A stretch of 64,000 bases of DNA from Benincasa hispida (Eukaryota; Streptophyta; Magnoliopsida; Cucurbitales; Cucurbitaceae): positions 60,609,200-60,673,199 of the forward strand of contig NC_052353.1 in the NCBI RefSeq assembly GCF_009727055.1, given 5' to 3'. Shown here piece by piece: positions 58,311 through 64,000 of this stretch (within the stretch, counting starts at the first letter, position 1; every line of letters starts with the position of its first letter). The notes below the pieces were generated by a model. The model saw nothing but the letters and a program-made list of their open reading frames with translations, was not told the DNA's origin and made no database searches. The translations under genes and the position numbers were made by a program.

Positions 58311-59716
58311 GTCCGAATCTGTCTATTTTTTTTTAAAATTCCGTTGCTGAATCCATTTTTTTGGTCAAAAAGTATAACATGACACATCATCGTTGAACGT
58401 TGTGGCTATGACATAATATTCATGTATGGATTTTAAATCTATTACATTTAATCCACAAATTCTGCTATAAAATTATAATTTAAAAGGCTATACAATAATT
58501 CGGGCCTTGAAAACACAAATTACAAGTAATACAAATATTATGATTTTACAAACATTATGAGATTACTGTCTCTCTCCACTTGGTAAGTATGGATCCTTTC
58601 ATAATTCTTCTCGAACCAACCCCCTAGCTTCAGCAGTGTCTAGTTATAGGCATCTTTGTCTGACCACTGTTGTTCAAAGGATCACAAACAAAAAAAGTTT
58701 AAGACAAAGGATTGAAAGTGAAAATGTGATAAGAATTCATATTCAACTAACCGTGTTTATTGGGAATGTGCATAAATGGTACATTCAAGGCAAAATTCTT
58801 GTAGTGAATGTGTTAGATCTAAAGTTCCCCAAGAAAAAGCATAAAGAGGTTGCGATACCAAATATTTACTCTTTTGTTGCATCTGCAAAACAAGAAAACT
58901 CTAAAGTTGAATAAATGAGAGAATCTTCTTTTTCAAGATCTTGAAGAAGAGAAGCTTGGCTACCTAGATATGAGATATGAAGACAGTGGAAAATTTTCGG
59001 CAGCATAACGATGGTACCACAACAAAACAAAAAATTTACCTTGAACCTGTTCAAAGAAACACACTCCCAAAAATGTTTCACAACCACTTGTTCTCAACAG
59101 AACTATTAGAATTCCCAAAAAATGAATATTCAAGAACACATACATCAATAAGCAAATTTAGCTCATAATATACTTTAAACCTCAAAAGTTGTCACAAAGA
59201 CTACCATAGTGTATGAATAACCCACAAACTACCATAGTGCGACCTACAAACTCAAGCACCTTGAATAAAATCTAAATTACAAATAAATAGTACCCATGAG
59301 TCATAAACGGGTGTTACATTCTAATCCAATATGGTTCAAAGAGAAATAAGCACATTATAACTTCTCAAACATGAATTTTCATATCATTAGAGTCACTTGA
59401 AAACACTTAGAAACTGTGCTTAAAACTGCAAGCATTCAAAAATGTACTTACCAGGAACAATTTTCACCTGAATCACCTGCTATTGCAAGAGATTCATTTC
59501 CTCCCCACCCCTTCCAAACACCTAAAAAATACACAAACAAAAAAGGTTTTAGATAAAGGATTGAAATGAAAATGTTATCAGAATTCATATTCAACTAACT
59601 GTGTTTATTGGGAATGTGCATAAGGGATACTCACTTGACGCTTTTAAACAGGAGAGAGTAGCAACTTTAGATATAAAAACAAGTCCAATACTCAAGACAA
59701 GCTAAAGGATACTCAC

Positions 59717-59845
59717 TTGACGCTTGTAAACAGGCTCAGGCTTCAAATGTCTAGCATCATTCCAGAAAACCTCAGTATCGGAACTAGATCGGTTAACAAA
59801 CTGATCCCATGCTTTTTCATGAGTTAGCCATTGTTGAAGATTCTC
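59717..59845 (-). pseudogene. Captured exon of an unrecognised host gene
   Basis: A 129-nt minus-strand exon, open for exactly 43 codons, lies between a good acceptor (ACATTTCAG) and a good donor (GTGAGTATCC). The peptide starts ENLQQWLTHEKAWDQFVNRS and ends HLKPEPVYKRQ. It is hydrophilic and reads like the inside of a real protein, but I do not recognise the family. The last ~20 nt and the donor occur again at about 59624-59645, so part of the exon is duplicated. A further possible 70-nt exon lies at 59452-59521. It lies downstream of the translocator exons on the same strand, so a read-through transcript could join them. Confidence 0.6.
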
Positions 59846-60935
59846 CTGAAATGTTCAGAAGTAAATAGCAATTAGCATCATACTTCCACGACAACATAAT
59901 TTGTGATTATTGAAACTTTTAGAGCAAAAGAAGAGAGGTCCACATAATAATTTATGATTCATAATCAAATAGGCAAAGGAGACAAAAGACAAGGTGTTCT
60001 CTTGTCATTATTATGTATTAAAAACCATTTCCCTCCTTCGATCCCTTCAAACCTCCTTTTCTTCCTTCCTCATCTTCTCGAACAAAGAAGTTGCAACAAA
60101 ATGCTTAATAACTTACTTAACCCACCCATATAGAAACTTATAAATCTAAACATTAATTATATATACAACAAGACAGCTGCTTGCTCCTGCTTCATTACAA
60201 TAAAAATTTTGGGTCTTAAATATTCCGAAACGACCTCATGGCTTCTCTTTCTTCGCCTTCTTTGTTGCTTTTTTCCCTTTTCTTTTTTGCCTTAAATGTA
60301 CTATGAGACATACTTCCCTCTCCGATACATTAATGCTGCATTATCGTAAACCTAAATTTGTGGTTCGTTTCTTCTCTTTTCATTGCTTTGCTTGCAAACA
60401 GAGGAAAATATTTGGTCAACAAATTATATTGATTATGAAAGTTGGTCTCTCATTATTGCATTCAATCTGATGTAAATATTATCAAAGATGCTCAAGAATA
60501 TTAAGGGAAATATAAACATTCTTTTCAAGGAGGGAAGAAAAAGAAATGTCAACAAAATTTGTTTCTATACCCTGTAAAGGAAAAAATAGAAAATCGATTT
60601 TCGACATTTACATTTCCGAGTCAGCATTCAAGAAATTATGCGACAAACAATGAAGTCAGAATTCTAATATCTTGTGACCAGAGTGCATATCACAGAGTTG
60701 GCAATTCTGTTTCTATATCTTTTTACCCCTATTCTTTTTCTTTGTTTTATTTATATTTTTTATTGGGGGCTTTGACATGGGAATAATGTGAACACATAAA
60801 CCTTATCTTATCCTAACACAAGTATGGACCAATAGGTTATCTTCAAGACCCATACTAATAAGATGAGATGATATATTTACTAAAGAACCAAGAAGAAGAA
60901 CCAAGGAAGAGAAAATTCAAAGAACAAGGAATCAC

Positions 60936-61149
60936 CTGCGAGTATATGAAGGTTCCAAGAACTGCAATGGCAGCTCCAAGAGCATTGACTGGCTGCACAG
61001 GTGTGCGGAAGATGATGATGGAAGAAACTGTGACTGATATACGTTTCATGGTGTTTCCAATGCTAAACGTCAAGGGAGAAATCTCATCCAAGGACATGTA
61101 AGACACCTGATTATAGAGATGGTAGAATATACTTTGCGCTACAACCCAC
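60936..61149 (-). pseudogene. Captured glucose-6-phosphate/phosphate translocator exon (last transmembrane part)
   Basis: The minus-strand exon begins WVVAQSIFYHLYNQVSYMSL, continues with DEISPLTFSIGNTMKRISV and FRTPVQPVNALGAAIAVLGT and ends FIYSQ before GTGATT. These are hallmark sequences of the plastid GPT subgroup of phosphate translocators (PF03151, drug/metabolite transporter fold), which exchange glucose 6-phosphate for phosphate across the inner plastid envelope. Its acceptor and phase fit the exon at 61771-61993: the split tryptophan codon TG|G is restored. The usual last few residues are absent. Confidence 0.88.
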
Positions 61150-61770
61150 CTATATTTTTTCCCATATAGTTACAAAATTACGTTAACAGCAAACAATCGA
61201 TACAATAAGCATTATTTTAGGCTCAAATCAGCAACACAAGATTCAATCATATGACAAACATCATGCAACTTGCTTAATTATAAATTTGAATAACAAGAAA
61301 ATAATATTCCTATTTCAAGCTCATTCTACAAATCCATGTTACTACTTCAGAAGTAGCCAAAAAGATTACCAAGTTTATTATGAGATTTCGCATAATTTTT
61401 TTTTTGTCCTGAAACTAGAAGTGGTATTTGGTTTAATCTAGTTAGGTGTTTAAACAACCATTTCTAGAAATTATTGTTTGAACCGTCAGGATGCTCCCCC
61501 GCATGAAATTGATAGAAGGACGCTTTCTATTTTAGTTCACAAGTATGAAAATGAAAATCCCATAAGCAAGACATTCCCAATATTAATCAGGATGGTTTTA
61601 CTTTAATAAAGTACAGTGCTCAATAATATCATGTTAATATATTGCTTTAATCAGACAGAAGAATCATCAAACGAGCAATCAAATATGGAGAAAACATGAA
61701 TAAAGTGGATCAATCATTAGCTGATAACTTCCCAATCGATGCCAAGAAACGAATATGTTAATAAAATTAC

Positions 61771-61993
61771 CAAACAAAATGATGTCCAATTTGAGAAACT
61801 GCCGTTTGCCATCCAGCAGCCCACAATTGTGGTCCTTTCACAGCAAATGCAAATGGCGTCAAATGTAACAGAGATAAAATCGATAAACATGCATAGTAGT
61901 TCATCTCGCTAACAGATTTTCCCTTCATGCCCCTCTTCGAAAATATGTTGCGGAATACAAATGCCAAGTTTGATATCATGGCACCCATGAAAC
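61771..61993 (-). pseudogene. Captured glucose-6-phosphate/phosphate translocator exon (middle)
   Basis: The minus-strand exon runs from FMGAMISNLAFVFRNIFSKR through GMKGKSVSEMNYYACLSILS and GPQLWAAGWQTAVSQIGHHF to W, between an acceptor (ATTGCTTCAG) and a donor (GTAATT). In intact family members this segment follows about 250 residues comprising the transit peptide and first helices; none of those exons is found between here and the element's end. The two exons together give about 145 of roughly 390 residues, so no transporter can be made. Confidence 0.9.
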
Positions 61994-62229
61994 CTGAAGC
62001 AATAAAACCATAGGAGAGCAATTATATTAGAATTGATATAAGAACACCGTAGAGGGACAACATTTGTTCCAACACAAGCCAATGTCAGCAAAACATAAAA
62101 CAACATACAAGTATTAAAATATTCCAGTAATGTCTCAACTTGAAGTTTAGAGAGACAGAGCAGACTAAAGATAAGGAATGTAAACTACTTGTACATTAGT
62201 GAATGGTTAGCATGATACACAATAATCTT

Positions 62230-62425
62230 GAAAAGAACAACAATCGGCGAGGGCCGAGAATCAAGGATGCTGCACCGAGAGGGTCCGGTAATACTTCGGC
62301 AGCTGAGAGTGCAGCGCGTGCGGCGGCAGTCGATGAGAGGTGTTGAGCAGAGACGAACAAGCGGCGAGGCGAGGTGCAGTGGCTGGTAATGGAGGGAGGA
62401 AGTGTGGGGGGGGGGGGGGGGGATT
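62230..62425 (-). promoter_or_regulatory. GC-rich leader or promoter-like block of the CACTA element
   Basis: A GC- and CpG-rich block unlike its surroundings sits just inside the right subterminal repeats and upstream of the captured exons. It ends in a run of 17 G on the plus strand (62406-62422). The other CACTA-like element has a C/T-rich block in the same relative place (about 16000-16300). Promoter or 5' UTR function is inferred from position only. Confidence 0.4.
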
Positions 62426-62479
62426 GAAGTGGGAAATGAAAAAAATGGGGGAATGGGTTTTTTTTTTAAAATAAAAAAG

Positions 62480-62600
62480 AAAAAGCGTTCTTTAATGTCG
62501 GTTTAAAAAATCGACATTAAAAGATCCTCTTTTTTAAAAAAAAAAAAAAAAAAAACCGACATTATACATCCGGTTTCATTTTTTCCAGCGACATTAAAGC
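62480..62600. repeat. Right subterminal TTTAATGTCGG array
   Basis: TTTAATGTCGGTTTAAAAAA, TCGACATTAAAAGATCC, AACCGACATTATAC and GCGACATTAAAGCCC, with an A20 run (62536-62555). Complementary to the left array. Confidence 0.82.
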
Positions 62601-62617
62601 CCAAAATTCTTGTAGTG

Positions 62618-64000
62618 ATTATCTAAACGTTGTTTCTTCAAAAAGTGTTTTCAGAAACACCGTATGAATTATGGAAAGGACGAAAAACTAGTTTATGTCA
62701 TTTTCATATTCGGGTTGTCCAGCACACGTGTTTGGTATAAAATCCTAAGAAACTGGAAACACGTTCGAAATTATCCCTCTTGTAGGATACCCTAAAGAAA
62801 CAAAAGAAGGTTATTCTATGATCCCCAGAGACAAAGTATATGTATCGACAAACACATACATTCTTGGAAGAAAATCATATTAAAAACCATCTACCTTGCT
62901 GTAAACTAATATTGCAAGAAATGACCACAAGATGCTATAGAATCATCAACAAGAATTATTGATCAAGCTGGGCCATCAATAATTGTTGTTGGTCCCGTCA
63001 CGTCCATCTCAAGAGTTGAGTAAGCCTCATCATAGTGGGAGGTTTATTCAACAACCTGAACACTATATGGGTTTAACAGAACTCAAAAACATCATACAGT
63101 GATATGGCTTAGAGGATCCTTAACCTTTAAAAAAGGCAATTGAAAATGTTGAAAGGGGAATAGTGGATAAAAGCCATGGACGTTGAAATGGAGTCTATGT
63201 ACTCAACTCTGTCTGGGAACTTGTAGATCACCAACTAGGGTTAAACCTTATAGGTTGCAAATGGATTCAAAAGAGAAACAAGACCAAACTGGCAAGGTGC
63301 AAACCTATAAAGCAGACTCATGAAAAAGGTTTTACCTAAAGAGAAAGGGTTGATTTATGAAGAAACTTTTTCTTTAGTTGCCATGATAAAATAAAATAAT
63401 ACTTCTATCCATTGCCACATATTATGACTATGAAATATGGCAAACGGAATGTCAAGATAGCTTTCTGAACGACCATGAATGACACTTGATGAAAGTCTTT
63501 TGTGTCTCAACCACAGGGTTACACAAAAGGATAGGAACAAAAAAAATCTGTAAGCTTAAACGATCATATATGGGCTAAACAAGCTTCGGATCTTTGAATA
63601 TAAGATTTGATACTGTAATCATAATCTATGGCTTTTCGAACAGAATTTGACGAACCTTGTGTATATAAGAAGATAGTCAACAAATGTAGCATTCTTAGTT
63701 CTTTATGTTAGTGATATCTTCGCTACATCTGGGAATGAACAATTTCCTTGCTGACGTAAAGAGATGGTTAGAAACACAATTACAAATGAAAGATTGGGTG
63801 ATGCTCAATATGTTATAGGAATAGTATCTTTTGAATCGAAAGAATGGAAACCTAGCACTATCTCAGGATTTTATATTGACAAGATTGTTCAAGATATAAT
63901 ATGCAAAATTCCAAAAGAGGTATGTTATCTTTTAGACATGGAATTCATTGTCAAAGGAACAGTGTCCTAAGACGCCTCAAGATGTTGAGGAAATGACAAG
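62618..64000 (+). pseudogene. Ty1/copia integrase end and RT, part 2
   Basis: YLNVVSSKSVF at 62620 continues the integrase broken at 58031. Then come a segment equivalent to the capsid-like linker (GYPKETKEGYSMIPRDKVYV), the RT N-terminus (VWELVDHQLGLNLIGCKWIQ, about 63210-63270), a damaged palm (VLYVSDIFATSGN, where the catalytic first Asp of the Asp-Asp pair is Ser) and an open stretch 63764-63970 (NERLGDAQYVIGIVSFESKE). Many stops occur. It runs off the window before RNase H. Confidence 0.87.

Larger units (their letters stand above)
58032..62617 (-). mobile_element. Gene-carrying (Pack-type) CACTA element
   Basis: Right end, read inward on the minus strand: CACTACAAGAATTTTGGGC, then TTTAATGTCG. 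Left end: TATTACAGAAGAAATTTGGG, then CTTTAATGTTGG. Both are followed by arrays of CTTTAATGTCGG and its complement (58047-58300; 62480-62600). It is inserted in a copia integrase gene, which resumes at 62618. Flanking triplets are ATG and ATT, a possible diverged 3-bp duplication. No transposase is visible. The interior holds minus-strand exons of two unrelated host genes (separate entries), preceded by a GC-rich leader (62230-62420). Movement would need transposase from a complete CACTA relative. About 100 bp is duplicated inside (58683-58775 and 59533-59630). Confidence 0.85.

Noticed and set aside
58636..58914. 92-codon plus-strand frame inside the gene-carrying CACTA element
   Set aside because: Part of it is a ~100-bp sequence duplicated at 59533-59630 that shows no coding constraint; the captured exons are on the other strand.
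63764..63970. Independent small gene at the right edge
   Set aside because: Its translation aligns with the copia RT region just after the palm motif and it continues a decayed copia pol.

Overview
The window looks like a transposon-rich intergenic stretch of a eudicot nuclear genome, probably Cucurbitaceae. The family is inferred from remembered resemblance of the copia Gag-Pol fragments to cucurbit elements; no search was run. Supporting a plant nuclear origin are about 65% A+T, GT-AG introns, Ty1/copia and Ty3/gypsy remnants nested in each other, CACTA-type DNA transposons, a short MITE and plant-type host gene pieces. I see no rRNA, tRNA, CRISPR array, operon or bacterial/phage feature.

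One host gene looks functional: the last twelve exons (3918-7592, + strand) of a BUB1-type spindle-checkpoint kinase. Splice sites, phases and stop are all consistent. Its first exons are not visible; two decayed copia elements (1-3673) sit directly upstream, so either the first exons lie left of the window across a TE-filled intron, or the gene is 5'-truncated.

Layout. 1-3673: 3' end of a + strand copia and a deleted - strand copia with both LTRs. 3918-7592: BUB1. 8400-11447: copia gag (+) cut off by copia LTRs. 11448-15320: degenerate - strand copia Gag-Pol. 15738-18741: non-autonomous CACTA-like element. 19346-22856: truncated - strand gypsy (PR, Gag, PBS, LTR). 22857-24633: copia LTR. 24634-25511 and 34583-35475: halves of one + strand copia pol, split by a - strand array in which a copia LTR+leader unit occurs twice with a gypsy fragment between. 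35476-41338: copia LTR copies in alternating orientation, one carrying an intact MITE (38118-38754). 41339-47464: - strand gypsy (LTRs, PBS, PPT, Gag, PR, no pol) containing a 38-bp perfect inverted dimer of the Tn5 mosaic end at 42589-42626, which is a sequencing-library linker and not biology. 47465-50736: - strand copia pol. 50737-64000: + strand copia (LTR, PBS, long leader, Gag, integrase, RT remnants), interrupted by a gypsy solo LTR (55344-57060) and by a 4.6-kb CACTA element (58032-62617) that carries exons of a plastid glucose-6-phosphate/phosphate translocator gene plus an exon of an unrecognised second gene.

The most interesting system is that gene-carrying CACTA element. The result most important for data quality is the linker in the assembly. 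Almost every other reading frame belongs to a decayed retroelement; several in-frame stops have the form expected from C-to-T (or G-to-A) change.
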